Positions 7,665 through 16,052 of a stretch of 51,796 nt of DNA are shown here, in pieces; position 1 is the first letter of the stretch, and every line of letters begins with the position of its first letter. The translations under genes and the position numbers were made by a program. Source of the DNA: Candidatus Saccharimonadota bacterium (GTDB lineage Bacteria > Patescibacteriota > Saccharimonadia > Saccharimonadales > Saccharimonadaceae); NCBI GenBank assembly GCA_009785095.1, contig WQXA01000003.1, forward strand, positions 1 to 51,796, read 5' to 3'. A model generated the notes under the pieces. That model did no database searches. It was given only the letters and a program-made list of their open reading frames with translations, and had not been told where the DNA came from.

Positions 7665-8034
7665 TTTCGAAACCCATGACTTTCTTGACCTGTTCGACGA
7701 CCTGGCTAGGGGTCAGGTTGGCTTTGATGATATAGCTATCAATACCGAGCGATTCGAGATCTTTGGGCGCTTCCTGTTGACCTAAATTAGTTAGAACGAT
7801 GACCGGGACGTCCTGCCCGCCGGGCAGTTTGCGGATCCGCCGCAGAGCCTCCACGCCGTTCATTTCCGGCATTTGGATGTCGAGCAAAATCAGATCCGGC
7901 ATATGCCGCGAAACCATTTCGAGGCCGGACTTGCCGTCCTCTGCGATCTCGATCGTAAATCCCTCGGACTCGAATTTCATGCGATACATCTGGGCGATGG
8001 CCTGGTCGTCTTCGATGATGGCGATGTTAGTCAT
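7630..8034 (-). CDS. Stand-alone response-regulator receiver protein (CheY-like)
   Basis: A single receiver domain of 134 aa without an output domain. The acidic pocket is IIEDD (residues 6-10), the phospho-acceptor is Asp52 in LILLDIQMPEMNG, the conserved Thr is in VIVLTNLG and the Lys in YIIKANLT. The start is set at 8034 because an extended -10 box (TGTTATAAT, reverse strand, 8050-8042) ends seven bases before it, which predicts a leaderless mRNA. The end overlaps folD by 35 bases in convergent orientation. A likely partner is the histidine kinase at 9234. Without an output domain it must act through protein-protein contact or in a phosphorelay. Confidence 0.9.
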   Translation of the reverse strand: MTNIAIIEDDQAIAQMYRMKFESEGFTIEIAEDGKSGLEMVSRHMPDLILLDIQMPEMNGVEALRRIRKLPGGQDVPVIVLTNLGQQEAPKDLESLGIDSYIIKANLTPSQVVEQVKKVMGFETTPPEENHELP

Positions 8035-8041
8035 GAGCATG

Positions 8042-8050
8042 ATTATAACA
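8042..8050 (-). promoter_or_regulatory. Extended -10 promoter of the receiver gene
   Basis: The reverse strand reads TGTTATAAT with its last base at 8042, seven bases before the ATG at 8034. Transcription should begin at or next to the start codon. Confidence 0.65.
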
Positions 8051-8097
8051 GATATGTACAAAGCATGTAAAGTGCTGTAGAATGGATGTCATAGATA

Positions 8098-8105
8098 GGG
8101 GGGGG
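8098..8105 (+). repeat. G8 tract in the ribosome-binding region of the gene at 8111
   Basis: Eight consecutive G, followed by CTGTT and the ATG at 8111. The run takes the place of the Shine-Dalgarno site. A -10-like TAGAAT is at 8078-8083. If the run had nine G, an upstream ATG at 8082 would come into frame with the gene. It is one of six G runs in the window that lie in or at accessory genes. Confidence 0.75.
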
Positions 8106-8110
8106 CTGTT

Positions 8111-9226
8111 ATGACAGAGGGGTTTGGTTTTGATATCAAACGCTTCTACTACGACGATTTTCAGGATGAGCATTCAACTCCAGAGACAAGAGCGCATATA
8201 GTTGGGGTCTCGGAAGAAGCGGCGGCCGCCAACCGAGAGTTCAAAGCAAGCGGCGGAGTAATATCAGATTTGAATAATCCCGGGCTAGAGGTGCTATTAA
8301 AAGACGCGCCGCAATTGTTGGATTATCAAAGATTAATCAAATTAAATATGGGAGCGGCAATGATGGCTTTTTACGATCCGTTCGGTCATCATGAGGTTCC
8401 AGTTTTGGGCGAAAATTTCGATGAGGCCACAATACGCTGGGCAACTGACCAATTATTCGGCATGGGTTTGCGATGGCGCGGTGGTCTAGAGGCATCTTTA
8501 TTAGAAGAAGATTTATTGACTGGGGCAGAGAAGGCTTTGATACTGGGCTGTGGTGCGGGGCATTATCCAATACAAGCAGTCAGGAAGCTCATGAGCGAGG
8601 GGTGTGATTTAAGCAGTACCCAGCTAACTCTGGTTGATAATAACAACCTCTCCATACGACAAGTGCGAGAAGCAGGATTAACTTTACCACCAGGTTTAAT
8701 TACTGCCGTGCCGCGTGATGTTCTTCACGAAAGGGGATACAGGAGAGATCACCTCACTGGAATATTGGGGAGATGGCTAATGTATGGCGTGCGTCCCATA
8801 GTTAGTGGTCGTAAGATAGGCGATGATTATGGAGCGGTAACCGATTTTGGTCTGATCGGGTGCTATTTGCCGCCAAATGACTTTAAAGCAAGAGCGAAAC
8901 TTGGCCCTATAGCTATAGCTGCCACTAAAAAAGGCGGCGATGCCAGCCTAAGGTCGATGTGGGAACATACCTCACATGCAGCTAATAATCAGAGATCTGT
9001 TACTGTTAACTCCATCGTGGTGCCACCCGAGGGCTCCAGAGGTGACGCTGCTAGATTACAACACGAACTGATTGAAGTGATCGATTGGCCAGCGCTGCGG
9101 TTAACACCGGAATCAGAAATGTTGGGCAGAATTGCTCTTAATTGCCCCGGAGTCCAGCAGGTAGAAATACACTACGATCCCAACGGTATATTCGTCATAT
9201 ATAAAATTAGAAATTATAAGCTATAA
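8111..9226 (+). CDS. Methyltransferase-like protein of unknown target
   Basis: A 371-aa soluble protein with no signal peptide. Residues about 142-178 have a class I SAM-methyltransferase-like motif I (ALILGCGAGHYP) followed by a strand ending in acid plus Asn (LTLVDNNN), as in SAM-binding folds. The N-terminal 130 residues and the C-terminal half are not recognised. Codon use (ATA, AGA, TTA) is unlike the ribosomal genes, so it may be an acquired gene. It sits between a receiver gene and a histidine kinase and could be a signalling partner, but nothing in the sequence proves this. Expression may vary with the G8 run in its leader. Confidence 0.6.
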   Translation: MTEGFGFDIKRFYYDDFQDEHSTPETRAHIVGVSEEAAAANREFKASGGVISDLNNPGLEVLLKDAPQLLDYQRLIKLNMGAAMMAFYDPFGHHEVPVLGENFDEATIRWATDQLFGMGLRWRGGLEASLLEEDLLTGAEKALILGCGAGHYPIQAVRKLMSEGCDLSSTQLTLVDNNNLSIRQVREAGLTLPPGLITAVPRDVLHERGYRRDHLTGILGRWLMYGVRPIVSGRKIGDDYGAVTDFGLIGCYLPPNDFKARAKLGPIAIAATKKGGDASLRSMWEHTSHAANNQRSVTVNSIVVPPEGSRGDAARLQHELIEVIDWPALRLTPESEMLGRIALNCPGVQQVEIHYDPNGIFVIYKIRNYKL

Positions 9227-9227
9227 T
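9222..9227 (+). promoter_or_regulatory. -10 box directly before the histidine kinase GTG
   Basis: TATAAT ends six bases before the GTG start at 9234. There is no Shine-Dalgarno site, so a leaderless transcript is predicted. The box overlaps the end of the preceding gene. Confidence 0.55.
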
Positions 9228-9233
9228 GGTTAT

Positions 9234-11375
9234 GTGATTGATATTAAGCACCTAGCCTTGTTGGCGGCAATGGTAGCGTCTGTCGTGCTTGTTGTTATAA
9301 TTATTCTGGCGCGACAAATACCGAGGGCTCAACGTGCTGCATTAACAATTTTCTTCATGGCCGGTTTTGTCTGGGCAACGTTTCTCCTCTTGTTTTTGGG
9401 ATCTAATAACCACGACTCGGCAATCAGATTCGCTCAAGTGTACTACATAGCAGCTCTAGTTATCGCCTATTGTTGCGTCTGGCTTTCAATACTAATTACT
9501 GGTTTAATAAAATGGATCACATCTATTGCGCTGGCTTTACTATTGGTCATGTCAACCATAATAATGGTGAACTCAGGATTTATAATCGCCTCAGTACAAC
9601 TAGAGTTTAATGCTAACGCAATAATCTTGAGCAAAATTGGGTATTATATATACGTCGGCTGTTTCATACTTTATTGCGTGGGAGCAGTAGGTATTTTTGT
9701 TAAGTACCTCAATATGAACATATCAATATTGGAGAGGATTAGATCCAAGTACATACTAGCTGCCTTTGTGTTAGCCGGCGTGTTTGGCTCACTGTTTAAT
9801 CTAGTGCTGCCGGTGTTTGGTAACTATCGATTTATCTGGGTGGGGCCGCTTAATATATTGATATTCTCGGCAATTATGTTTATGGCCATAATAAAACACA
9901 GACTATTCAATCTACGTCTATACGCGGTGCGCTTCTTGTTGTTTGTGGTGGGGTCTCTGGTTTTGCTGGCCGTCTACGCGGTGGCCTTAGGTGTGCTGTA
10001 TAACACTTATGATGCGCAACATATGATTATCCAATTAAACATAGTAATCACGATAGTCTTCTTGGCGTTGGCGTATACATTCTACTACGGGATAATCACT
10101 CTAACAGAACGAAAGTTTGGTAGTGGACTGTTGAAATATGGGCTACTCTATGAACTTTCTTACAGTATGCTAGTTAACACCGATCTACATAGGATGCTCA
10201 ATGCGGTGTCAAAAGTTTTTTCAAAAAATATGCGAAGGAGCCGGGCAGTCTTTGTCTATAAGAACGATGATGACAACGAATTGTACGCAACCGATCAGCG
10301 AGAAATGATGTGGAAAAAGACCATAAGTGACGTCTCTAAATACATGAACCGGAACGATGTTGATATAATAATATCGGATGAAATCAGTGCCGACAGCACG
10401 CTAAGACAGTGGCTGCTTGATGAAAATATAGCTGTGATTATTAAACCAGAATCGCCGCGAAATTCCACCAAGGCGGATATTTTTGTAGTAATAGAGCGTA
10501 CGCCTTTGCGTATATATTCCAATAAAGAGATATCAATATTGACAACCATCGCTCAAATGATACGAGTCGCAACAGATAACGCGATTCATCTTAGGCAAAT
10601 TATTGATTTAAATAAAAGTTTGAATGACAAGATAGCTGATGCCACGGCTGATTTGAGGGCGACTAATCGTAAATTAAAAAAGCTTGATGCGGTCAAGGAT
10701 GACTTTATCTCGATAGTATCGCACCAACTGCGTACGCCTCTGACTAGCATTAAGGGTTACATCTCAATGCTCCTCGACGGTGATTTTGGCAAACTAACGG
10801 ACGAACAGAGGCGCGTGCTGAACGAGGCTTATTCTAATAGCGAGCGCATGGCGTTTCTGATTAGTGATTTTCTTGATGTGTCGCGACTGCAAACTGGCAA
10901 GCTGGAGCTGCGCAAAGTTCCAACGAAACTGGATGAGCTCCTGGGCATCGAAATACAACAACTTCGCATTTCGACCGCTACGCGCCAAATTGAATTGGAA
11001 TACGAGCCGCCCTCGAACTTGCCGGAGATCGATTGCGATCCTCACAAAATCATCCAAGTCATGGCAAATATGATCGATAACGCCATCTATTATTCGCACA
11101 GCGGTGGCAAAATCACGGTTAGTTTGTACGAACAGCACGGCCGGATTATTTTCGTGGTCAAGGATCAAGGCATCGGCGTGCCGCGCGCTGAACAGCATCG
11201 GTTGTTCACGAAATTCTACCGGGCGTCAAATGCTCACAAGATCCGACCCGACGGCAGCGGCGTTGGTTTGTACGTGGCACGCAAAGTAATCACAGCCCAC
11301 GGCGGCTCACTAATTTTCGAGAGCACGGAGGACGTTGGTAGCACCTTTGGTTTTCGTCTACCGATCAAACAATAA
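9234..11375 (+). CDS. Membrane histidine kinase (9 TM, GAF-like, HisKA, HATPase)
   Basis: Sensor kinase of 713 aa. Nine hydrophobic segments fill residues about 5-300, resembling the multi-TM sensory modules of CPR and Gram-positive kinases. Residues about 310-455 are a GAF-like soluble domain. A coiled linker (DKIADATADLRATNRKLKKL) leads to the HisKA box FISIVSHQLRTPLTSIKGY with phospho-acceptor His497. The HATPase domain has the N-box (MIDNAIYYS), G1 (DQGIGVP), F-box (LFTKFYRA) and G2 (GSGVGLYVARKV). The start is a GTG six bases after TATAAT. The first two thirds are AT-rich with many ATA codons, while the kinase core (from about 10690) resembles the housekeeping genes. The likely partner is the receiver at 7630. 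Confidence 0.9.
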   Translation: MIDIKHLALLAAMVASVVLVVIIILARQIPRAQRAALTIFFMAGFVWATFLLLFLGSNNHDSAIRFAQVYYIAALVIAYCCVWLSILITGLIKWITSIALALLLVMSTIIMVNSGFIIASVQLEFNANAIILSKIGYYIYVGCFILYCVGAVGIFVKYLNMNISILERIRSKYILAAFVLAGVFGSLFNLVLPVFGNYRFIWVGPLNILIFSAIMFMAIIKHRLFNLRLYAVRFLLFVVGSLVLLAVYAVALGVLYNTYDAQHMIIQLNIVITIVFLALAYTFYYGIITLTERKFGSGLLKYGLLYELSYSMLVNTDLHRMLNAVSKVFSKNMRRSRAVFVYKNDDDNELYATDQREMMWKKTISDVSKYMNRNDVDIIISDEISADSTLRQWLLDENIAVIIKPESPRNSTKADIFVVIERTPLRIYSNKEISILTTIAQMIRVATDNAIHLRQIIDLNKSLNDKIADATADLRATNRKLKKLDAVKDDFISIVSHQLRTPLTSIKGYISMLLDGDFGKLTDEQRRVLNEAYSNSERMAFLISDFLDVSRLQTGKLELRKVPTKLDELLGIEIQQLRISTATRQIELEYEPPSNLPEIDCDPHKIIQVMANMIDNAIYYSHSGGKITVSLYEQHGRIIFVVKDQGIGVPRAEQHRLFTKFYRASNAHKIRPDGSGVGLYVARKVITAHGGSLIFESTEDVGSTFGFRLPIKQ

Positions 11376-11580
11376 ACGCCTGCACAATGATAAATACCAC
11401 GACGGCAACAATCGCCACCGCGATAGCACCACGCCGCACGAGCTTTCTGTGCTCATGCAGCCACTGCTGGAGCGGACTCCGCACCACGGCGGCGACTCGA
11501 TGAACCCGCATCACATTGTCGGTTTGCTTGGCGTCGACGCCGGCATATTTCTTATTACGTTTCTTCTTAGACTTGCCCAT
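11365..11580 (-). CDS. Small basic single-TM membrane protein
   Basis: A 71-aa protein with a strongly basic N-terminus (MGKSKKKRNKKY) and one C-terminal TM segment (residues about 50-70, AIAVAIVAVVVFIIVQAFIV). It is probably tail-anchored with the charged end in the cytoplasm. The reverse-strand box TGATAAAAT ends six bases before the ATG, so it should be leaderless. It overlaps the kinase 3' end by 11 bases in convergent orientation. The function is unknown. Confidence 0.75.
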   Translation of the reverse strand: MGKSKKKRNKKYAGVDAKQTDNVMRVHRVAAVVRSPLQQWLHEHRKLVRRGAIAVAIVAVVVFIIVQAFIV

Positions 11581-11601
11581 ATCTCTATTTTATCATACAA
11601 T
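11573..11601. promoter_or_regulatory. Divergent overlapping promoters for the small membrane protein and tRNA-Glu
   Basis: On the plus strand TTGCCC (11573-11578), a 17-base spacer and TACAAT (11596-11601) lead to tRNA-Glu. On the minus strand TAAAAT (11592-11587) ends six bases before the ATG at 11580. The two promoters share the same 30 bases. Confidence 0.6.
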
Positions 11602-11617
11602 AGGAGAGACTTGGGAG

Positions 11618-11692
11618 GGTCCCGTCGTCTAGTGGTTAGGACATCAGGTTTTCATCCTGACAACAGGGGTTCGATTCCCCTCGGGATCACCA
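11618..11692 (+). tRNA. tRNA-Glu (anticodon TTC)
   Basis: A full cloverleaf. The acceptor GGTCCCG pairs with CGGGATC, the anticodon loop TTTTCAT has TTC, the T-arm is GGGGTTCGATTCCCC, and CCA is encoded at 11690-11692. Confidence 0.95.
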
Positions 11693-11743
11693 AATCCAAG
11701 TCCGTTTCGGTGGGCTATTTTAATTTAAGAAGGAAAGGCTAAC

Positions 11744-13180
11744 ATGAGACCAAAAGAGACCGTCAAGCACACTAAGATCCTGGCGACTATCGGGCCAGCC
11801 GTCGAAAGTCCGGAGAAAATCGCCGCGCTAATTGACGCCGGCGTCGACGGCTGTCGGATGAATTTTAGTCACGGCGACGAAGAACAACGCCTGAATCAAT
11901 TCAAATGGGTTCGCGAATATTCCGCTAAAATCGGTCGTCACATCGCCATAGTCCAAGACCTCCAAGGGCCGAAAATTCGCCTCGGCCAACTAAAGGACGA
12001 TATGCGTTATGAGATTCGCACCGGTGATGTCATTGGTTTGACCTACGGCATCGAGCATGACGGCGGAAATAATTTGCCTAGCCAATACGACATCAGCGAC
12101 AAATGCCAGCCCGGCGACTCGATCTTTCTGTTTGATGGCAAAATTCGCACCACGGTACAGAGCATCGAAGGCAAAACCGTTTGGATAAAGGCCGAAAATG
12201 ACGGCTACGTAATTAGCCGAAAAGCCATCAACCTGCCGGATATGCGAGGCGGCCGGAGCGACATCCTGACCGAAAAAGATCTCGCCGACATCGAGTGGGG
12301 TTTGGACAAAGATTTCGATTACATCGCGCTGAGCTTTGTGCATCACGCCGATGACGTGCGCATGTTGCGCGAACTTCTGAAAAGTAAAGGCGTCGATCGA
12401 CCAATTATCACCAAACTCGAAACCAAATCGGGCGCCGATCCGGAAAATCTCGAAGACATCGTCAGGGCGAGTGACGGCGTGATGGTGGCGCGCGGCGATT
12501 TGGCGGTCGAAGCCGGCGCCGAAGTCGTACCGATCGTGCAACGCCAAATCATCGCTCTGTGTCAAAAACATTGCAAATTTAGCATCGTGGCGACGCAAAT
12601 GTTGGCTAGCATGGTCGATAATCCTGAACCAACTCGCGCTGAGGTCAGCGACGTGGCGACGGCCGCCATCGAAGGCGTCGATGTCGTAATGCTGAGCGAA
12701 GAAACCGCCATGGGCAAATATCCCATCGAAGCGGTCACCGTTATGCGCGACACCATTCTCTACGCACAGAATCACATGCCGGTCACGCCGCTCTATGTCC
12801 GCGAAGGCAGTGACAAGCGCCGCGATTCGATCGCCGAATCGGCCGTCTTACTCGCCGAGCGCTCTAACGCGGCGGCCATTATCGTTGAAACTCAATCTGG
12901 TAAGATGGTGCGCAATGTCTCGATTCATCGTCCTAAATGCCCAGTAATAGCCATAGCCACGACCGACCGGGTGGCCAACCAAGCCGAGCTAAATTACAAC
13001 ACTCGCGGTTTTTACGGCGGCGTCGGCGAAGGATACGTGGTGGCCGAAAAGTTGTTCGCTAACGGTCTGTTCGGCGAGGCGCCAGTTACCGTCGTCATGG
13101 TTCGACACAACCTGGATGGCGCGCCGATTCGCACAGCCAACACGATTCAACTTTACATGCTTGGCGATGACAAACAATAG
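11744..13180 (+). CDS. pyk: Pyruvate kinase
   Basis: Last step of glycolysis: PEP + ADP to pyruvate + ATP, in the cytosol. 478 aa, normal length. Landmarks are the N-terminal HTKILATIGPAVES, RMNFSHGDEEQ, the metal/PEP site VQDLQGPKIRLGQL, IALSFVHHADDV, ITKLETKSGADPENLEDIV and the signature DGVMVARGDLAVE, then VATQMLASMVDNPEPTRAEVSDVA and MLSEETAMGKYP. The C-terminal regulatory domain is present. AAGGAAAGG lies before the start. It is followed by pgk 18 bases after its stop. Confidence 0.97.
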   Translation: MRPKETVKHTKILATIGPAVESPEKIAALIDAGVDGCRMNFSHGDEEQRLNQFKWVREYSAKIGRHIAIVQDLQGPKIRLGQLKDDMRYEIRTGDVIGLTYGIEHDGGNNLPSQYDISDKCQPGDSIFLFDGKIRTTVQSIEGKTVWIKAENDGYVISRKAINLPDMRGGRSDILTEKDLADIEWGLDKDFDYIALSFVHHADDVRMLRELLKSKGVDRPIITKLETKSGADPENLEDIVRASDGVMVARGDLAVEAGAEVVPIVQRQIIALCQKHCKFSIVATQMLASMVDNPEPTRAEVSDVATAAIEGVDVVMLSEETAMGKYPIEAVTVMRDTILYAQNHMPVTPLYVREGSDKRRDSIAESAVLLAERSNAAAIIVETQSGKMVRNVSIHRPKCPVIAIATTDRVANQAELNYNTRGFYGGVGEGYVVAEKLFANGLFGEAPVTVVMVRHNLDGAPIRTANTIQLYMLGDDKQ

Positions 13181-13189
13181 TGCTAAAAT
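13161..13189 (+). promoter_or_regulatory. Promoter of pgk inside the end of pyk
   Basis: TTGGCG, a 17-base spacer, and TGCTAAAAT with -10 TAAAAT at 13184-13189. The ATG at 13199 lies nine bases after the box, so the leader would be only about two or three bases. Confidence 0.55.
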
Positions 13190-13198
13190 GGTTGTACT

Positions 13199-14437
13199 AT
13201 GAGTGGGACAACTTTTCCTTATAAAACCGTGCGTGATGTTGACGTCTCGGATAAACAAATATTAATACGCGAAGGTTACGACATGCCGCTTAACGAGGAC
13301 GGCACGATCGCCGATGATTTTCGCATCGCTGCGTCGCTGCCGACCCTTAATTACCTGATCGAGCGTGGCGCCAAAATCGTGCTGATTTCTCATATGGGTC
13401 GTCCCGGCGGAGAAATCCAAGAAAAACTCAGCCTCAGGCCGGTCGCGGATAATTTGTCAGAAAAGTTAGGCCGCGCCGTCAAATTCGTTCCCGATTGCGT
13501 TGGCGAAGCGGTTCAATTAGCAACCAAAAATCTAGCACCTGGCGATGTGGTGTTGCTCGAAAATTTGCGCTTCCACGGCCAAGAAGAACGAAACAATCGT
13601 GATTTCGCGGAACAACTCGCCAAAGATTCACACGCCGATCTGTTCGTCGAAGACGGTTTTAGCGTGGTGCATCGAGCGCACGCTTCGACGGCGGCCATCA
13701 CGGAATTCCTGCCCAGCGTGGCCGGACTACTGCTCGAAACGGAATATGTCGAAATAAAATCAGCCATCGACGATCCAAAACGACCCCTAACGGCGGTGCT
13801 CGGTGGTGCCAAAATTAGCGACAAAATTCCTTTGGTCAAGAAGTTCGTCGAAATTGCCGATAATATCGTCGTCGGCGGTGCCATGGCTAATAATTTCTTG
13901 AAATTCCGCGGTATCAACGTCGCGTCTAGCAAGGTCGAGCCCGACCAAGACGACATAATTCGCGAAATCCTGGATGTGGCTGAAGGAAAATTCGGCGCCG
14001 ATTTTAGCGAGAAATTCATCCTGCCGAGTGACGTCGCCATCGCGCCGCACGGCGATCCAAACGAAGATCGCATCGAAATCAACCTGAGCGAAAACCCACT
14101 CTACGGCGAGGCCAAAATCTTTGATCTAGGCGCGAATACCATCGACCAAATCTGTGAAGTAATCCGCGCCAGCGCCACGGTCATCTGGAACGGCGATCTA
14201 GGAATCGACACCACGCCGCAGTTCTCGCACGCTAGCTCGCGCGTCGCGTTGGAACTAACCAAAAACCCGCACATCGTCAGCGTCATCGGCGGTGGCGACA
14301 CGGCCGATTTCGTTCGCGATTGGGACGCGCAAAAAGGCGGCAGTTTCACCCACGTTTCCACCGGCGGCGGCGCTAGCTTGGAGCTGATGGCTGGCGATGT
14401 CTTACCGGGCATCGCGGCGCTGATGCCGAAAAGTTAG
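13199..14437 (+). CDS. pgk: Phosphoglycerate kinase with altered substrate-site residues
   Basis: Glycolytic enzyme: 1,3-bisphosphoglycerate + ADP to 3-phosphoglycerate + ATP. 412 aa, full length. Conserved parts are LISHMGRPGG, VVLLENLRFHGQEE, FSVVHRAHAST, VLGGAKISDKIPLV, VVGGAMANNFLK, VIGGGDTADF and STGGGASLELMAG. The N-terminal motif that is RVDFNVP in most PGKs here reads REGYDMP (residues 24-30). The Asp and Asn that bind 3-phosphoglycerate are thus Gly and Asp. The rest of the enzyme is intact, so activity is likely, but this change is unusual. It is near-leaderless and lies between pyk and tpiA. Confidence 0.93.
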   Translation: MSGTTFPYKTVRDVDVSDKQILIREGYDMPLNEDGTIADDFRIAASLPTLNYLIERGAKIVLISHMGRPGGEIQEKLSLRPVADNLSEKLGRAVKFVPDCVGEAVQLATKNLAPGDVVLLENLRFHGQEERNNRDFAEQLAKDSHADLFVEDGFSVVHRAHASTAAITEFLPSVAGLLLETEYVEIKSAIDDPKRPLTAVLGGAKISDKIPLVKKFVEIADNIVVGGAMANNFLKFRGINVASSKVEPDQDDIIREILDVAEGKFGADFSEKFILPSDVAIAPHGDPNEDRIEINLSENPLYGEAKIFDLGANTIDQICEVIRASATVIWNGDLGIDTTPQFSHASSRVALELTKNPHIVSVIGGGDTADFVRDWDAQKGGSFTHVSTGGGASLELMAGDVLPGIAALMPKS

Positions 14438-14438
14438 A

Positions 14439-14467
14439 TTGCATGAAAATTTAGCTTGTGCTAGAAT
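14439..14467 (+). promoter_or_regulatory. Promoter of tpiA
   Basis: TTGCAT (14439-14444), a 17-base spacer ending TGTGC, and -10 TAGAAT (14462-14467). The leader then carries AGGGGAGGG before the ATG at 14495, so this gene uses a Shine-Dalgarno site. Confidence 0.6.
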
Positions 14468-14494
14468 AATAGCAGGAAATTACAGGGGAGGGCT

Positions 14495-15277
14495 ATGAAA
14501 AAGTACATCATCGGCAACTGGAAGATGAACCTCAATGTGCACGAGGCGTCGTTGTTCGCGACTAAATTATCGCAAGGGCTACCGATCCGGCGCGATGTCG
14601 AGACGGTGGTTTGCCCGTCATTCGTGGCGCTCCAGCCGCTCAGCCTCCAGGTCGATCATCGCCAAATGAAACTCGGCGCCCAGGATTGCTATTGGCGCGA
14701 TTCCGGAGCGTTTACCGGCGAAGTCGCAGCCACGCAACTGCGCGGTCTGGCGCAGTATGTTTTGGTCGGGCACTCGGAACGTCGTCACATTTTCGGCGAA
14801 CACGATCGCGACATTCGCTTCAAAGTCCAGGCCGCCCTGCGCAATGGTTTAACACCGGTGTTGTGCGTGGGCGAGACCGAACTTGAACGAAAAGAAGGCG
14901 ACACGGCTCACGTCCTCGAGGATCAGATCGTTAGCGGTCTGATGAATGTCGGCAGCGACCAAATCGATCAAGTGCTGGTGACTTATGAACCACTCTGGAC
15001 GATCAGCACCAGCGGCAGTCCACACGTCCCACAGCAGCACGAGCTCGAACAGGTTGTCAAAATTATCCGCTCCAAAGTCACCCACATGTTCGGCCGCGAG
15101 GCCGGCAAAGCCATCCCCGTACTCTACGGCGGTAGCGTCGACAAAGACAACGCGCGAATTTTCTTGAGCGTGGAGGGAATCGATGGCGCGCTGGTCGGTG
15201 CCAAATCGCTGATCGCGCCGGAATTTATTAGCATAGTTGAAATCGCCAGCGAAATCGCCAAAGAGGAGAAAAAGTGA
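14495..15277 (+). CDS. tpiA: Triosephosphate isomerase
   Basis: Interconverts dihydroxyacetone phosphate and glyceraldehyde-3-phosphate. 260 aa, normal length, TIM barrel. The catalytic residues are visible: Asn and Lys in GNWKMNL (residues 7-13), His in VLVGHSERR and Glu in VTYEPLWTIST. The phosphate-binding end LYGGSVDKDN and GALVGAKSL are present. ACAGGGGAGGG precedes the ATG. The stop overlaps the GTG of the next ORF. Confidence 0.97.
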   Translation: MKKYIIGNWKMNLNVHEASLFATKLSQGLPIRRDVETVVCPSFVALQPLSLQVDHRQMKLGAQDCYWRDSGAFTGEVAATQLRGLAQYVLVGHSERRHIFGEHDRDIRFKVQAALRNGLTPVLCVGETELERKEGDTAHVLEDQIVSGLMNVGSDQIDQVLVTYEPLWTISTSGSPHVPQQHELEQVVKIIRSKVTHMFGREAGKAIPVLYGGSVDKDNARIFLSVEGIDGALVGAKSLIAPEFISIVEIASEIAKEEKK

Positions 15278-15960
15278 ACAAATTTCGCGGCCAATACATG
15301 GACATGGTTCATCCATCGAGCGATGTTCAATTGTCGGACAAACCAAACCATGCCGACCAATTAGCCAAATCATCGCCGCCGGATCCCACGCCGCCCGAAC
15401 CAGAAAAAGAAGAAATCCCGCCTGACACGGTTGACGACCGCGAGGCCTACGAGTCGCCGTTTTTGCCGAACGTCGCAGTCGAAAAACGACCCCTAGGAGG
15501 TGGTTCGCCGGCCGACAACACCAGGCAACTTTTCGGTATCGACGAGGAGGCGCATGATACTTTTGACATCAATAACTTAGTCGATCTGAGCCGACCAGAA
15601 TTGCCGGCAGACGACAGTGGCAAAGGAGAGCTAGAGCCAGCACTACCGCCGGGTGACGAGCCGGGGCTAGAATCAGAGCCGGAACCTGCCGAGCCTGAGC
15701 CCGAACCTGAACCGCTGCCGGCACCAGAAGAGCCCGAGTCAACCCCAGAACCCGAACCCGAGAAACCAGAACCGATTCCAAAAACCCCCGAAACCGTCGA
15801 CAACCAACCCCAGGCGCCGTTCGCCCACGCCGCCGAGCCGGCCGCCAAACCAGGCAGCAAAAAACCTCACTTGTGGGCATTGCCGATCTTCTTCGTGCTA
15901 CTCGCTATCATCGGCGCCGCCATCGGAGCCCTAATCTACCTCTCAGGCTGGTTCGAGTAA
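15274..15960 (+). CDS. Proline/glutamate-rich tail-anchored membrane protein
   Basis: A 228-aa protein starting at GTG 15274 and overlapping the tpiA stop. Residues 1-125 are hydrophilic and acidic. Residues about 126-190 are a low-complexity Glu-Pro repeat region (EPEPAEPEPEPEPLP). A single TM segment is near the C-terminus (WALPIFFVLLAIIGAAIGAL, about residues 202-225). The Pro/Glu stretch probably acts as a rigid spacer. The function is not recognisable; coupling to tpiA may be positional only. Confidence 0.75.
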   Translation: MNKFRGQYMDMVHPSSDVQLSDKPNHADQLAKSSPPDPTPPEPEKEEIPPDTVDDREAYESPFLPNVAVEKRPLGGGSPADNTRQLFGIDEEAHDTFDINNLVDLSRPELPADDSGKGELEPALPPGDEPGLESEPEPAEPEPEPEPLPAPEEPESTPEPEPEKPEPIPKTPETVDNQPQAPFAHAAEPAAKPGSKKPHLWALPIFFVLLAIIGAAIGALIYLSGWFE

Positions 15961-15972
15961 GAACTGCCGAGC

Positions 15973-16045
15973 TTGACTTTTTAAATAGCTTATGCTAAAC
16001 TCGGGGCAATCGTCCTAGCTACGAGCGGGTTTGCTGTGATACAAT
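15973..16045 (+). promoter_or_regulatory. Two tandem promoters of uvrD
   Basis: P1 is TTGACT (15973-15978), a 17-base spacer and TAAACT (15996-16001). P2 is the extended -10 TGATACAAT, with TACAAT at 16040-16045 ending seven bases before the ATG at 16053. P2 would give a leaderless transcript. Confidence 0.6.
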
Positions 16046-16052
16046 GGATCAG

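Noticed and set aside
11990-12775. A 261-codon minus-strand frame opposite pyk
   Set aside because: It lies wholly within a certain pyruvate kinase gene and has a His/Asp/Phe-rich composition typical of antisense translation.
15660-15790. Tandem-like GAGCCTGAGCCCGAACC pattern
   Set aside because: It results from a Glu-Pro-rich protein segment and has no regular unit length, so it is not a CRISPR array or a true tandem repeat.
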